Of a stretch of DNA of 64,000 nucleotides, positions 24,901-38,429 are shown one piece after another. Every line of letters starts with the position of its first letter. Positions within the stretch are counted from its first letter, which is position 1. Made by a program: the position numbers and the translations under genes. The DNA is taken from NCBI GenBank assembly GCA_016801845.1, contig CM028907.1, forward strand, positions 16,584,598 to 16,648,597, written 5' to 3'. The stretch is from Polydactylus sextarius (Eukaryota > Chordata > Actinopteri > Polynemidae). The notes beneath the pieces were generated by a model. The model ran no database searches. It was not told the origin of the DNA and saw only the letters and a program-made list of their open reading frames with translations.

Positions 24901-27900
24901 TGACTTTTTCTATAAAAACAGGGATTAGTTGATGAGAAGGAAATAATGCAAATTAAGATTCATTTTGCTAATGTTTGAGGGAACCTGAGGTGAAATGATA
25001 CAACAACATTGTAACACTAATAATGATTATTAAGAGCATGATAGGGATTATAATACTGATCAGTTTCAATTTGTCTAATAATTTATTTCCAAAAATCCAT
25101 ATCTATTATGGCGGCAAACAATTTTTCTAAAAGTGTCATTAAGTGAAATTAAATGTCAAACAATGCCAGTACCTTTTATATTGATGTCACTCCACAAATT
25201 ACAGTTATGATTTGCATTGGGATTGAGAGAGTGCTCTTAAACCGTGGGCAGAAAAGATTGTCCTGCCCTGTGTGCTGGCTTGAACTTGACATGAGGATGA
25301 TGCCTCTGTTGCATGCAGATTACCACCCACGCCTCCCTCCCTAATCCCCCTCTCCTGCGGCCAAGCGCACTCATGCTACGGCTCGGCAGTCCTCACTCCT
25401 CCCCTAGACATTTCCGTTGTTTGCCCCCATTTATTTATCTGCTTGGATGGATTTTTTTGGCGATGGCGCCCTGCGTGTTTTAGATGGATTGCTCTGCTTC
25501 AGCGTGGTGGCCAGGCACTTTGACTAGCATGGGACGGGATTCTTGTTTTTATGAAAATAAGCGTAAGTAACTGTTTATTTTGTTCTTAAGCGTCCAAGTG
25601 ATCTCATTTGTTGAATTATTTTAAATCAAGGTTCACTGCAGCGCTGCTCATTTGCCCTGCAGCACACAGTGGTAGGAATTTTTATGTCTTTCAGTTTAAC
25701 TTATCCACAATTTAACAAGACAAGTGCACTAAAATATTACCCCTTACTTACATTACTGAACTTGAAAGTACCCACATAACTTAACATAACAGGCAACATG
25801 ATTAAGTGTGTATTATTTAATTAACAGTTGTGTAATGTGTATTCCATTTATAGCAAGTATCCTTTTGCAGAGGAACTATTTAAATGTCAGTATTACATGA
25901 ACAAATCTGGAAATCCATAATTTTCCAGCTTAGACATGAATATCGTACCATCCAGCACTGCTTCACATGTTCACACCATTATATAATTTTTATACCCCAT
26001 ATTTCAGAAAACATTTTATATTTATCATCCTGTCAGACAGGGCTAATGGCATAAAAGCACTAATAAAAAGAAGGGAGTGATGCAGCAGACAGTGTTCTAA
26101 CTAACGTGCAGGAGAAAGGAGGAGTTGAGATGTGAAACTGAAAGACAGTGGCAGCTGTTAGGTAAATGTGCTGATTTGGAAACAGATGTTCACAGTTCAC
26201 TGCAGCTCTGTTTCTCACAGTGACGTGCTTGCTACAAAGGCAACGAGACACAAATATGAAAGGCAAATATGAAAGCAGCAGTGTAGCATGGTCTGCTGGA
26301 GATGAAAGCGTCATGTTGCTAAAATATCAATTGTAGCTGCACTTGAATTTGTAATGAGTGAAAGAGGGAGAAGACTCATTGGCCTCAATGATGAACTTTG
26401 TTTCAGAACCTTACACCCGATGCCTTCACTGCACAACACACGGAAAAAATTTGAATTTAAATATGTTGCACGTCTAAAATACTTAGACTTACGTACATAA
26501 ACTCTTGACATGTAATACACCAAAAACAATCAGCTCTGACATCATGCACTGATTGTTTCTTAAAGTTCCAAAAACAACAATTATTTGCTGTTCGGTTCAC
26601 TGATATCAACGGGAATCACATCAGAAAACTTTATTATTTTTATACCAAAAGTAACACAAGTTTAAAAAAAAAACATCAAGTGTAGTTTTGTCTTTTGAAA
26701 TACTTCCACTCATCCTCGTCATTTTATTTATTGTTTTCTCTTAGTGAAACATCCACTCGGCAGTCCTAACAAATTCCAGGACCCTTTTGTGGAGAATATG
26801 CAGCGAACAGGCGAAACATCAAAAAAAGACAGAGGGCATCGGAGAACGGATCAAACTCAACACAAAGGTAGAGTATTGTGGTGCATATATTACAGGAGAA
26901 AAAAACAAAGTCAAGGGGCAAGTCTGTGTAGATAGTGTTTATCTAGATAAAGAGTGATGCTGTCCATCAAAACATGTCCGGGGTAGTAATTCTGTGAATG
27001 ATCTGTGTCAACTGTGTTTAGAGATGGCACACACGACGTGTTCATCTCCTCCAGAGAATGGACTGAGGCCTCCTGTGGACCAAAAGCTAAAAAACTATCA
27101 ACACACTGAGAAGTCGTCAAACCATCCAAGCAGAGCATCTCAGGAGCAGCATGGACAGTCTCTGGGCACACAGGGTGGTGGGCATAGTCGGAAAAACAGC
27201 ACCCCTCCATGTCACTATGATCAGGAAAGCTGCCAGGAGCAAATGGAAAAAGGAGGTAATGGAGGAAGCCGCAATAAATCCAAGTCCACCTGGAGACCCA
27301 TTAGAGAGGTGTTAAACGTGGACACTGTGCTGAACGAACTCGAGCAGCGACGTCAACAGCAACATGACAGCCCACGTCACAGCAAGCCTCCGTCACAGGA
27401 AAGGGTGTATGCTGAACCCAATCGAGACCGCGAGAGGGAATACGTACGGAACAGAGAAGATCGAAAGCAAAAGTGTTTAATGACAATTTATGAGGATGAG
27501 CAAAGGCATGAGACTGAGAGCCACAGTTCTGTTGAATCAGAGAGCAGGGCCAACCAACAGAGGAGCACTAGGCTCAAAGGTGGCCCCAAGACGCTGCTGC
27601 GTAGTGACACTTGGACCATCCAGAGGACAGAATCAGGCTATGAGAGCAGCGACAGACTCAGCAGTGGTTCAACCAACCCTGACTCCCCCGGGGTTGACAG
27701 CTTCGCTGTAAAAGACCAGAGATCAACATCAGAGGCACAGTTGCAAAAGTAAGTAATTGTTAAAGTTATTTCTGGACATAGACAAAGTGGAAATGCTACA
27801 CAGGAAATAAACCATCAAGATATTACAGCTGTAACTGAGTAAAGATGTACTGGATTTCTATAGACTGAGGATTACTATAGGTGTAAGTGTAAGAGCTTGA

Positions 27901-30900
27901 TTTTAATCATCTATGAAGTAGAAACCCTTTTTATTCATGGAAAAAGGATTATATCAGCTGTTTACATGGAAGGGATAGATATATATTAATAATGACTAAA
28001 TTGCATGCTTTGCACATGCTGAGATTTTCATTTGGTCATCACATACTTTTCATTTCCTTGGAAACCAAAGCAAAACTGGACTTCAAACAGACACAGTCAC
28101 TGTTCCCATGACATTACCTTTGAAAAGATTTGTACTATAAATAACATCAAGGTATCAGGAAGACTGAAGACCTGACTATATTCAGTGCCTTAAGAAAAAT
28201 GTATTTTGTGATTTGGCACCATACAAATTTCACTGAATTGAACTGAGTATGAGAAGATGTAGAGTACTAGGGGCCACAAGGACCAGCTGAACACATGTGG
28301 AAGGAGATGTGGGAGCATTATTAGTTGACCTGGGACAGTGACACCTGGTACAACATATTAAGTCTCCGTACAAAAGAACAACTAAACTATTTTACAGAAC
28401 CCTCAGATTCTCACTTCAGGACAAAAAACCTGAAGCAGTGAATTTGGAAATGTCTTTGTCTCTATTCTACCAGAGATTTCATTTGTGTCTGGGCATTATT
28501 TTCAACCTTTTTTGTTTAATCATTGCTGTGTTGACCAGTACAATATGCCACACAAAACATCTCGAAAACATACTGGGAATAATTTTATTATTATATCTTT
28601 TATCTTTTAGCCAGGTGCATCAAAAAGGAGGTGATGCGAAATCAAGCATGTCCTCACCATCACATAACGGTAAGTTTCAGCTTTAGTAGGTTTCCTTAGC
28701 ACATTAATATCTTTAAATGTTTTTTTTTTTTTTTTAATATTTAAAAAGTGGTGACTGTGACACCAAAAGCAAAAATAAGACGACGAAAAGAAATTTCAAA
28801 CAGGGTTTACAGTCACATCACACATCTAATCTGCACAACTTCCAGGAAAAGATTTTACTCTTTAGTGATACAGTCTGTAATTATAAGATATGTTCACACT
28901 GCATGACTCATGGTCTAATTCTGTTTAAAAAAAAGTTATTACTTTTGCTACTATGCAAATAGGCGCCTGTGACAAGAGAGCAATACCCGGGTGATCTTCC
29001 TGTTTTCCTCTTTTCATCCGTTGTCTGTTACTCTGTAAAAACAAGCAGATAAAGTGTGATATGTCTCGTCTACTGTTAATGTGCAAGTAATTGAAGATGC
29101 TTCATGTCTGAATTGATTTCTGAGCTCGGACTGATTTATTTAACCTCTTCACCCAGTCAGCCCTGCACAGGCATTAATCTGATAATACTCCCTCAAAGCT
29201 TGCACAGATAGCACAGCTGGACACAGCGGCTGGCATTGTCATAAATATCTTTTCTGTTTCGTGCCTAGTACTTTTCTGAATCTGCAGCACTTGACACTTT
29301 ATCAAGGTCGTGTGCATCTCGAGCCAGTGTTTTCAACCAACAGCTAGAGCTTATATTCTTGTATGGACCTCTCCAGGGCAACAGTAAAGGGGGAAAAAAA
29401 AATAACACATCTATTTTTAAAGGGAAAGAATTCAGCAGCACACTGCTGCTTGCTGCGCAGGTTCATGGAGTGATCATGCCTACTGGTTCATCCAGCTGTG
29501 ATGGAGGATCAACGCTCTGCTGCTGCCACCTTGTGTCCAGAGAGGATAACGACTCCTCTCTCAGATGTGTAGACTTGTAAACTTGTCTCAGTTTCTGCCT
29601 TATATTACCTTGGAAGAATCAACTCTAAAACATTTTTTCCTCAGTTATTCAAAAATATATGGATATTGATGTAAAATAATTAGAGTTTTTATTTGATATG
29701 AAGATCTATGACTTACTATGATCTACCGAGTGTCTGCGCACATCTGTAGATGTGTAATTTATGATTACGTAAGAAGATTAAAGCAAACTGGGGAGAAAAA
29801 AGTATTCGAGTTCAGATACTGAATTAATAATTCAGAAAAAAATAAATATGAATTATGAGATTAAAGTATAAAATCTGCGATTTACCAGACGGTCTTACCT
29901 TATTCTTTGGAATTTGAATTAAATCTCATAGTTCTGAGAAAATGCTTAAATCTGTTGTGTTCATCTTCCTCAAATAGTTTTGCAGGGCAAATGTCTTTCC
30001 ATTTGTGGACATAGTTGAGGAGATTTATGTGTTGTAATCCATTTTCACAGAAGGTACAATCAGAGGTTTATGCATGTTTTTGTTACATTTTTATATACAT
30101 GATTTCTTTCTAAGGAGTTATATTTTGCCACTTTTTAATTAGATTTAATATTCTAATCAATTTTTATCACCTTTATTTTGCTTTAGGTAAACATCAACCC
30201 AAACCTCAGGGAAAGAACCATGACCAAGTTCCACATTCACATCTAAAGTGCAGTCCAAGTTCAAGGTAGAGTCTTTTGTTTTAATTCACCTGTCTGCCTA
30301 CCTACCTATCTATCTATGTATCTATCTATCTATTATTCTGATATAAATACTTATCTTTTTTGCAGACGCAAATCAAAGTACACTTCCAGCACCTCCAGGA
30401 AAGCAGTGTGTTCAGAAAGGGACTCCACTGGATCAGATAACCGACAGATCGATCAGCCAGAGCTGACAAACAGTAGAGAGAGTACGACCCTGAGGCACAT
30501 AACAAAAACCAGCAGCTCAGAATGGAACAGCTCTGATGATCTTGCTCTCTCTGAGCCTGAGGACAGGGAAAGCACTTATCGCTCCAGCAACAGCGAGGCC
30601 GTCACCTCTGACTCCCAGTGTCCTCATATAACCCTGCCATACCACCCTCCCAGCAATGTGACTGCAGGGTCACCTCACCTCCGACCCACCCAGCGGATCT
30701 CACCTCACCACGGTGACCCGAGCCACGCCGTCTTTCGTCCACGGATGCTTCAAGAACCTTTTCCATCGAGTCCGCGTCTTTCGTCCACATCCTACGTTAG
30801 TCCTCACAGGAAGCCTGACATGTCCGGCCTCCGAACCTTCTCAGATGCAAGCTCCAAGTCGGGCTCGGACCCGGAGAGGAGCACTCCGTCATCATGTGAA

Positions 30901-31661
30901 AGCGAAGAAAGACTAACAGGATGTAGAGTGGAGCAGGCAGTGCCAGCTCAAGAGGTTTCTCTGACAACATACTTCAATGTGGATAACTGTATGACAGAAA
31001 CATACCGTCTCAAGTACCACAACCAGAGGCCTCTTGTCCTGTCTGCTACAGTGCCACGGACAGTGGTCGCAACTGAGCGCAGAGATACCAGCCACACACT
31101 CCCCTCCGACACACACTCACAAGATGTGCCAAAAGCCAGACCTGAAACAAGTAAGCCTTCCTCGATACGCTGACTAACCTGAATGTACTGCAGGGTATAA
31201 CTGTATGTGTTGTGAGGTGATACTAATTCAACTGTCAGACTTTTTTCTTTTTTCTTTTTTTCTTTTTTTCTTTTTTTTTTTTTTTTTGCTTTACCGTTTT
31301 AAGTGTAGCAGAGATTCTTTTACAGCTCTGCCTTTGTTTTAGGACACTGTTGCCTATGGTGCACATGAATTACTGGGACAATTGAATGGCATTTCTTTCT
31401 TTTCTTTTCTTTTTTTTTTTTTGATTGATGAAAATTCTATTACCCTGACGGAAGGTTTTATTCACATTACCCACTTCTACATGAAAGACAAACTATATTC
31501 AGTTGTCTTCTCTGTTGTCTGCACAAAGGGGAAAAAACAACATAATAACACAACATTTTGACAAGATGTTATTTTTCTTTACAGGCCATAATAGCAATAA
31601 ACCTACTGCAAAATGGAACCCAGTGACAGCCAAAGGCCTGGATGAACGTGGTTTTTTATGA
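18957..31661 (+). CDS. usp53: ubiquitin carboxyl-terminal hydrolase 53
   Basis: A USP-family deubiquitinase with a long tail. Mammalian USP53 binds ZO-1/ZO-2 at tight junctions, is needed for hearing and bile canaliculi, and was long called inactive but recently reported to cleave K63-linked chains. Coding exons: 18957-19100, 19776-19868, 20045-20179, 21113-21226, 21373-21455, 21612-21717, 22911-23057, 23340-23489, 23592-23760, 26745-26867, 27022-27748, 28611-28669, 30187-30265, 30366-31150, 31585-31661. They give 996 residues (human 1073) with all phases consistent. The Cys box GLLNEPGQNSCFLNSAVQ places Cys41; the His box SSKHYSAFAYHT places His301; zinc-type cysteines appear in CRCCGASS. 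Family tail motifs are TWRPIREVLNVD, CLMTIYEDE, QRTESGYESSD and VSLTTYFNVDNCMTETYRLKYH. USP54 is the closest alternative, but N- and C-terminal blocks fit USP53. Large introns hold a SINE (23971-24288), a candidate internal first exon (25380-25562) and otherwise nothing recognised. Confidence 0.95.
23971..24288 (+). mobile_element. tRNA-derived SINE with LINE-type tail
   Basis: The 5' part has the layout of a tRNA-derived head: GGGGTTAGCGCTGTTGCC followed by CAGCAAGAAGGTCCTGG and a B-box-like GGTTTGATTCC. The middle reads GTGGAGTTTGCATGTTCTCC, and the 3' end has GCTGGGATAGGCTCCAG and finishes in short ATGGATGG repeats. This head-body-tail order is that of abundant fish SINEs whose 3' end is shared with a partner LINE. 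It lies in sense orientation in the usp53 intron between 23760 and 26745. No flanking duplication is clear. The exact family cannot be named without a repeat library. Confidence 0.85.
25380..25562 (+). promoter_or_regulatory. usp53: Candidate internal promoter and alternative first exon of usp53
   Basis: A GC-richer patch from about 25260 to 25530 interrupts an AT-rich intron and ends with a near-perfect donor, AATAAGC|GTAAGTAA, after 25562. An ATG at 25529 opens MGRDSCFYENK plus one base, phase 1, which is exactly what the next usp53 exon at 26745 needs (the joined codon is CTG, Leu). The product would be 627 residues lacking the whole USP catalytic domain. As an internal exon it would break the frame, so first-exon use is the coherent reading. 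The left edge is approximate. Confidence 0.4.
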
Positions 31662-32191
31662 GTGTTGCCTGGTAAGTTTTGTTTACATGGATGGACAGTG
31701 GTCAGTAGAGTACTATCTGGATGCCAAAGAGAATGGAAAGATGTTGTGAAGCTTGACATCTTCATGTTAAGTGGAATTTATTTATGCAAGCTTGTCACTT
31801 GAGTCAAACCTCTTTCTAAATGCTGTCACGTATCGTTTGTCGGGTTGTCAACCGTTACATATTCTGTCTTCCACCATCTTGCAGTGTGTGTCGTGCAAGA
31901 GGATTATGTTTGAACCAAAATATGGATGGTTTTCAGTTTACACAAACTCTTTTTTTATGTCAAGTTTTTAAAAGATATATTTCAATTATTTGTACAGTGG
32001 TTCTACAGAAGTGCTGCCAAAATGAAGATTTACTTGTATGTCAAGTCAGGCATAGATCGATTGCACTGTGGTTTGTCCAGTTAAAAATACAAAGATCAAA
32101 GAATGAAATGTGATAAGGAATCACAGCTTGACGACATTTAAAGTGTTTTAAAAAGTACTTTATCAGAAAATGATGTCATTCTATACAACTA

Positions 32192-32197
32192 AATAAA
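32192..32197 (+). terminator. usp53: poly(A) signal AATAAA, usp53
   Basis: First canonical hexamer downstream of the usp53 stop, about 530 bases after it. A second lies near 33025. Confidence 0.45.
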
Positions 32198-34943
32198 ACC
32201 CACAGGGCAACAGTTTGTGTCAGCAACAGGTTTAAATTGCATCATTTCATCACATCGTAGGAGTTTGAGTAACGTCTGGGCAGCCGATTGTCTTCATGAA
32301 CATTGGGAACTTTTAGGTCACCAGGAATCAGAAGTTGCAACATATTGATTATATCCAGTTACTGATTTGTTTCTCCTGTTATCATTTATCAGTTCTTTTA
32401 CAACATTTATGTGTTAACGAATAACTGAGGGCTGCTCCATAACAGTCAGCCATCTTGGTAAATCTGTTGAGAAAGAGTTTTAGTAATTTATTGTTTTAGT
32501 CGAGGCATACGGATGTAGAAATCATATGTAGAAGAAAGGTTGTTCAGTCGCAGTGACTGTTCTCAGTTACAAAGCCTGCCGTTGGTTATCTATGATGTTC
32601 TATGGCTGGGCAGCCCTTATGTTATTCAGCAGGTCACTATACGTGCGATTATGTAACCTTGTGTGTTCTATCGTCGGTCGTGCTGTTATCGTAATCCTTC
32701 TTTTGTAATTCAGTGATGTCAAATAGTATTTTTTTAGTCTTCCTCTTGAAGTAGAACGAGTTAAACAGGTCTGTATTTGCAGGTATTTTCATAAAGATGC
32801 CAATATAATTAGTATGCCTATCTGATATTATTATTAATATTATTGTTATTATTATTGACCATACAACACAACATGCAAGTATTCTTATTGATTATATTAA
32901 TGTTCTGAAACCTGCATGTGGCCTTTACAAAGTTTTACTAGCTGCGTGTACAGCAGAAGCATGAGCATGAAAAATATTGTCCAACAACCATAAATTCTAT
33001 TGGATTTTAACTCTTAACTATAATGAAATAAATCTATGAAATATTTTGTAACTAACATCAATTTGGAAACTTTTAAACACTTTAATTGAAGTTATGTTCT
33101 TCTGCTCACAAGAGAACACACTTATTCACTGTAAATATGAACACATAATGACAAGACATACTATGCATCCACTAAAACTTACGTTAACGTTACTTTAAAA
33201 GCAGATTTTCAGAATTTTTAAAGCTTTGTATTCTGTACACCAGACATTCCCGAGAGCACGTAAAAATGAGTGTTGCTCAATTTTCAAATATTATTCTATT
33301 TTTTTTTTTTTTTTTTTGCGTTCACTAAACTACCAAGTCTTTACTAATTTCCAAGTCTAAACATCCTGCCATTTGTACTCACATGTACGGTTTCATTTGC
33401 GTTGCATTTTAATCTCTCCACAATAACTTTTTGTCAAGGTATTCGCTCAGCAATTGAATTGTCATCACACACAGTGAGTGTGGATGGTCTTGAGAGATTT
33501 AGTGTGTTTATTTTTATGCATGTGCTCACATTTTCATGGTTTAAATTCAAGAAAAAGAAGGCATACAATGTTACTGAAAACTGATTTATTCAGATTTTTT
33601 TCTTTTTTAATCAATTCTCATCTTTCAACACAATGACAAATGCCTTGAAAGTTGGTCGTGCCACACTAATTATAATTCTATTTTTTTAATGTCAAGTTTA
33701 GGATTCAATATACTAACTAAGATATCAGATTAGATAAAGCAGAGTTGACGATATGAACCAGCTTATTTTAATGTTGTCTCACCTCCAAAGTGTTTTTGTG
33801 GTTTGTTACGTGACTATATCATTTATCTACAGTGATTTTCCTCTTATTGATTTTTTCCTGTGTTCTGTAAAAAAAAAAAAAAGAGGAATTCTTTTATCAC
33901 ATAATTGATTTTACATGCTGAACTTTGTGTCTTCAGTTGTATCAAGAGTGCCTTGACATTTTTTCTGTGGGATGTTTTTTGTTTCCTGTTTTTTTCTTCT
34001 AATTTTGTGAGTGAAACCACACTTATGGAATGAAGGAGATGAATGAAAGAGATGGAGGATGTCATGTCAAACTTTTGAATATGCAATGCTAATAGTGACA
34101 TATCTGATGACACTCCTCCGTGTGCACCATTGTACTGTATTTGAGTGTGCGTGTTAGTGTGTGTGTGTGTGTGTTTTTGGGGAGTGGTAGAGGGATAGAT
34201 TTGTGCCAGGACTAATATTCATAAAAGCTCCTTTCAGACTCGGAAGCTACAACCTTTAGCGGCAGGCAGCAAACTCAGCGGTTCGCTGTTCATCCGGCCA
34301 GAAATATTCAAGTTTGACATGTTGAAATGTCATCAGCCGAAAGAGGGAAAATCAGTGCTTGGAAGTGGTGAGAGCATCATCCCACCTCCTCGGTGGCAAA
34401 AGCTTGATGCTTCTGAGTTTTGAAGGAGCTTCAATGTATAAAAACAACATTTCTTTTCCATTGCTGCACATGGGTTACACGTACTGTGTGTGTGTTCGGA
34501 AAGGGAAGTTGATAATTGGTTTTGGTCGCCTTCACTTAAAAGGCTTTATATAATCACGAGTCCAGCTTGATAAAAGGGTCTTTCTTTCCCGTGTTATGTG
34601 ACATCACAGTTGGCATTGCATCAAATCTATATCTTTAATCTTGTGCTAAATATATGAGGGACAGGACCAATTTACACTGTATTGCATCAACACAAAAGAA
34701 CAAAGGAGAACTTTTTCCCAGATTATGTCACTGATCTTATCTGACAAATTACTGGCTGTTGTGAAGGATCTGTATGTCTCACTGAATCCTATTGTCATAT
34801 CCCTCATGTGTGGTTAGGATTCAGCCTGACATTACGGCTGAACTGAGTTTGTCGGTGCTTCGGTCAATGATTTAATGACTTGCGTAAGTACAGACCAATT
34901 TAACAAAACATGTAAAATCTGTCCACACTTTATATTTTTGTAG

Positions 34944-35117
<174 letters not shown>

Positions 35118-35265
35118 TATTTTTATTCATTGTTGAATAAAGTTTAAATTATTGTATTAATCGAAAAACGAGTCTTAATGTGTCTTTTTTAAACTCACGG
35201 GAATCCCACGTAATCTTTTGTGACAAATAAGAGACAGAAAACACCAGTAGTAGGTACAGCATGAA

Positions 35266-35271
35266 TTTATT
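35266..35271 (-). terminator. fabp2: poly(A) signal AATAAA, fabp2
   Basis: Canonical hexamer on the - strand about 145 bases after the fabp2 stop, typical of the short 3'UTRs of this gene family. Confidence 0.55.
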
Positions 35272-35415
35272 ATTGCAAGTATCAAAATCCACTGTTATTC
35301 AAAACTGTTTCATATACTTTGTATGCGTTACAAATTGTGCATTTTTGGTGGGTGAAATTGGTAGAATAATATCACCACAATACTGCATGGACTCCTGATG
35401 TCAAATGTCTCTGGT

Positions 35416-36939
35416 CTAACACTTCTTGAAAATCCTCTTTGCATCCACACCCTCGTAGCTGTAGCTCTGTGGGAGAAAAATATCAGATGTGATTTAATAG
35501 CTCTTCATTTGTCTGGACAAGCAAGGTGATTTACACAAAAAATTCCCATTAGGTCATTCTTTATTCAACATTTAATATTCTAACTCAGTCTTTATAACAC
35601 CGCTGATAACATAATATGCTGCCATGACTTGAATTCATCTTACCTGTATGAGTTCATCTCCTTCAATCACTCTGGTTGTTACAAGCTGATTTCCGTTGTC
35701 CTTTCTGACGAAAACCCCCTTCATCGTGTTTCCCTCGATGACCCATGAGCCCTGCGGGGGTGAAACATGAAGCATTAGTTATGACATTAATACTTGGTGA
35801 GAAAAGTTCTGCAGAAGTGCGAGAACGGGGTGTACTGGCTGACAGTTTTATCGTTGTGACTGTTTGAGAAGTGGGCTGAAATTGATAGAGCACAATGGTT
35901 ACTGCAATAAAAGTCAAAAGTTTGATGTATGAGGGTTGTTTTTTTTCTTCTCAGCAAACAAATGAACTCTTACTGCTTAAAGGGTCAAAGTCTGAGGTAA
36001 ATAAACACTCGGCTCATTGTAAAAGTAAAGTGAGAGTGTAATCAGAGTGTAATCACAAATAGTGACAGCAAGTGATACCTGGGGGTAATTTTGAATTTAA
36101 TTAAAAGTGTAATGATGGATCATTATATCTGATTGTTTCTTACCGATAGTTCAGTTCCATCTGCAAGGCTGTAGTCAAAGGTGACTCCCAACGTGAGGTC
36201 TAGTTCCAGGTTGCGGAAATTGCTGCTCTCCTTGACATGGAACTTGTCTCCGTTCTGTTCGATGATTATCTTGAGGTTGTCATGAGCAGCCAGCTTCCTC
36301 TTCACCATGTTAATTCCTATGAACAGGCACATTGAAACATGTTCAATAGAACAATGACAGGAAGTTTGATAGGACTTGATTACTTTTTGTGCACATGTAT
36401 TACAAAGGTAATGGTTCCTGAGTTTGTGTATTTGACAAAGGTAAGTTGGTACAAAAGCCAAACCACTAACATGTACAACAGATCATCACATACTTGTTCA
36501 AGACATTAGCTCCAGAATATGCTTCAGTCTTTGATTTTAGTGTTTGAAAACTTATTTTTCAGTTTAAGTTTTTTTATTTATTTTTTATTTTATTTCATTT
36601 TATTTTTCAATAACTTTAAATTAAGAGTGCACACATTATAAAAACCGTATACATTTGACATTATCAGTTTTATGTAGGACTAGGAAACAGTTATCTTTAC
36701 AACCTATGATTATCTGTACTTTAGCAGTACATGACCCTAACTCTGACTCTAACCCTAATTTGATGTTGATAATATTATGGTCATATTTTTTACAGTTATG
36801 AAATACATTGTAATATTCTTAGCGCCAGCTTTTTAAGAAACAGTACAAATTCTATTATAGTTTGATGTCACTCACCCATTTTTTCCATGAATTTCTCATA
36901 GTTGTCATTGCGATCGACTTTCCAGGTGCCGTTGAACAT
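35416..36939 (-). CDS. fabp2: intestinal fatty acid-binding protein (I-FABP)
   Basis: A cytosolic carrier of long-chain fatty acids in enterocytes. The gene has the invariant four-exon plan of the FABP family: 36939-36876, 36316-36144, 35751-35644 and 35466-35416, 396 nt for 131 residues (human 132). The phases agree. The start reads MFNGTWKVDR, one residue shorter than the mammalian N-terminus. Family blocks are NYEKFMEKMGINMVKRKLAA, HDNLKIIIEQNGDKFHVKES, GVTFDYSLADGTEL and SYEGVDAKRIFKK, ending in Cys. These distinguish it from fabp1, fabp6 and fabp7. The arginine of the VRKDNG turn corresponds to the fatty-acid-carboxylate-binding Arg106 of the mammalian protein. The position of the human Ala54Thr polymorphism is Asn here. 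It is transcribed away from gucy1b1 and towards usp53. Confidence 0.97.
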
Positions 36940-37019
36940 GGTGATGGCTGTGAGGTTGAGCTGGACAACAGAGAGAGCAGAGGACAGGAGAGGAGTGTCT
37001 TATTCAAAGTGTGCAGCGC

Positions 37020-37047
37020 CTTTTAAACCACTCACACTCTCTTATCT
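37020..37047 (-). promoter_or_regulatory. fabp2: fabp2 core promoter: TATA-like box and GATA site
   Basis: On the - strand TTTAAAAG (37027-37020) lies about 80 bases before the fabp2 start codon, which would place transcription near 36990 and leave a 5'UTR of about 50 bases. Just upstream, AGATAA (37047-37042) is a GATA-factor site; GATA4 activates mammalian FABP2 in gut. The positions suggest a compact, tissue-restricted promoter. Confidence 0.55.
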
Positions 37048-38429
37048 CGTCATCTGTCTAAATGCTGATGTGGCTGTTTAAAGCTCATATTTCATCAAGG
37101 TAAATCCACAACTGCAGCTGATTAGGCAATGTCGTATTACTGAAAGGAAAGAAACGGTGCCATACCCTGCAGACCACACCATATGAGACAATACTTTTTG
37201 AATAGCAGGATAGCTGACATCCTGTTATACCTGAGTCTATGTTTACAAAGGGTGTTGATCTTTGCTCGCCCACATTAACTGTACTCAGCACAGAAATGCA
37301 CACGTTTTCATCTCATTTCATATGTGAGAAATGTAACTAAGATATATTCCAACTTTAACTTGAAACACAATATCATTTTCCACTTAAATGTCTATTTTTT
37401 TCCTCAAGCTAATTAATCAAAATGGATGTTAATGTGATTGCACCACACTGAATCTGTCTCTGATGTAATTTTGCAAAACACTTGTCACTCAGCCAGTATA
37501 TTACTGCACTTTAAGTGCTTTGTTGAAATACAGCAGTGATCGCTTTAGATGATACCAGTTTCCACTAGAACCTTTGACCTTAATTTGGCCGTAGTAGATA
37601 AAGGGAACCTTTGATATTTGAAGTTAATGTTAAACAAACACTTGTGTACACACTCATTATCTCATTGTGTGTCATTAAAATCACTCAATATGCTCAATAT
37701 GATGTTCTTTATGATCTACGTGGGTAAACACAAAACTTATGTGAGTGAGACTGTTTTTTGGGGTGATTTTTTTGTTTTTGTTTTGTTTTTTTTGTTTTTG
37801 TTTTTTTGTGTAATGTCTCTTTTTTTTTTTAGCTCGGTAACAATAAAATGATGTAGACACTGATAATTTTAACTTATGTCAAACTAACTCTTGTGTCAAA
37901 ACATGTCATTCAGAAGAAAAAAAAAACAAAAAATGTGCATGAAAGGATTCGTTAATTTTCCACCCACCTCCACACCCCCTCTGTGTCCAATCCTGACAAA
38001 GGGATGAGTAAAACGTGTAGCTTTTTCAATCATCAAGTCTGTCCAAACCAAGCCAATCATCTCTTATCAGATTTTATCTGTATCATACAATGTGGCTCAA
38101 GACCTTTGCCTGATCTTCAGTTCCAACTCAGTGAATTTGACGCTTATCACAAAACAGACCTTTCCACCATGCAGAGATTAAATAGACAGTTGATCTTGGG
38201 AGTGAGCTGATCAAGGTAATCGTTAACACAATTAAGATTATCACACCAGATTTGAACCTTATTGTAGTATCTTCTGTAACACTACACACACAAAACAATA
38301 ACATACCAAAGAGAAACATATTAACATTTACTCAAAGTCTAGTTAACTTTCTTCATTTTAGTTACTGTTACACTATTTAACTGTACTGAAGAGCAATGTT
38401 TGTCCCCAGGGATAAAGTTAGGTTGATTC

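Noticed and set aside
36725..36760. Interstitial telomere-like CCCTAA repeat
   Set aside because: Only two or three imperfect units within a fabp2 intron; too short to mean anything.
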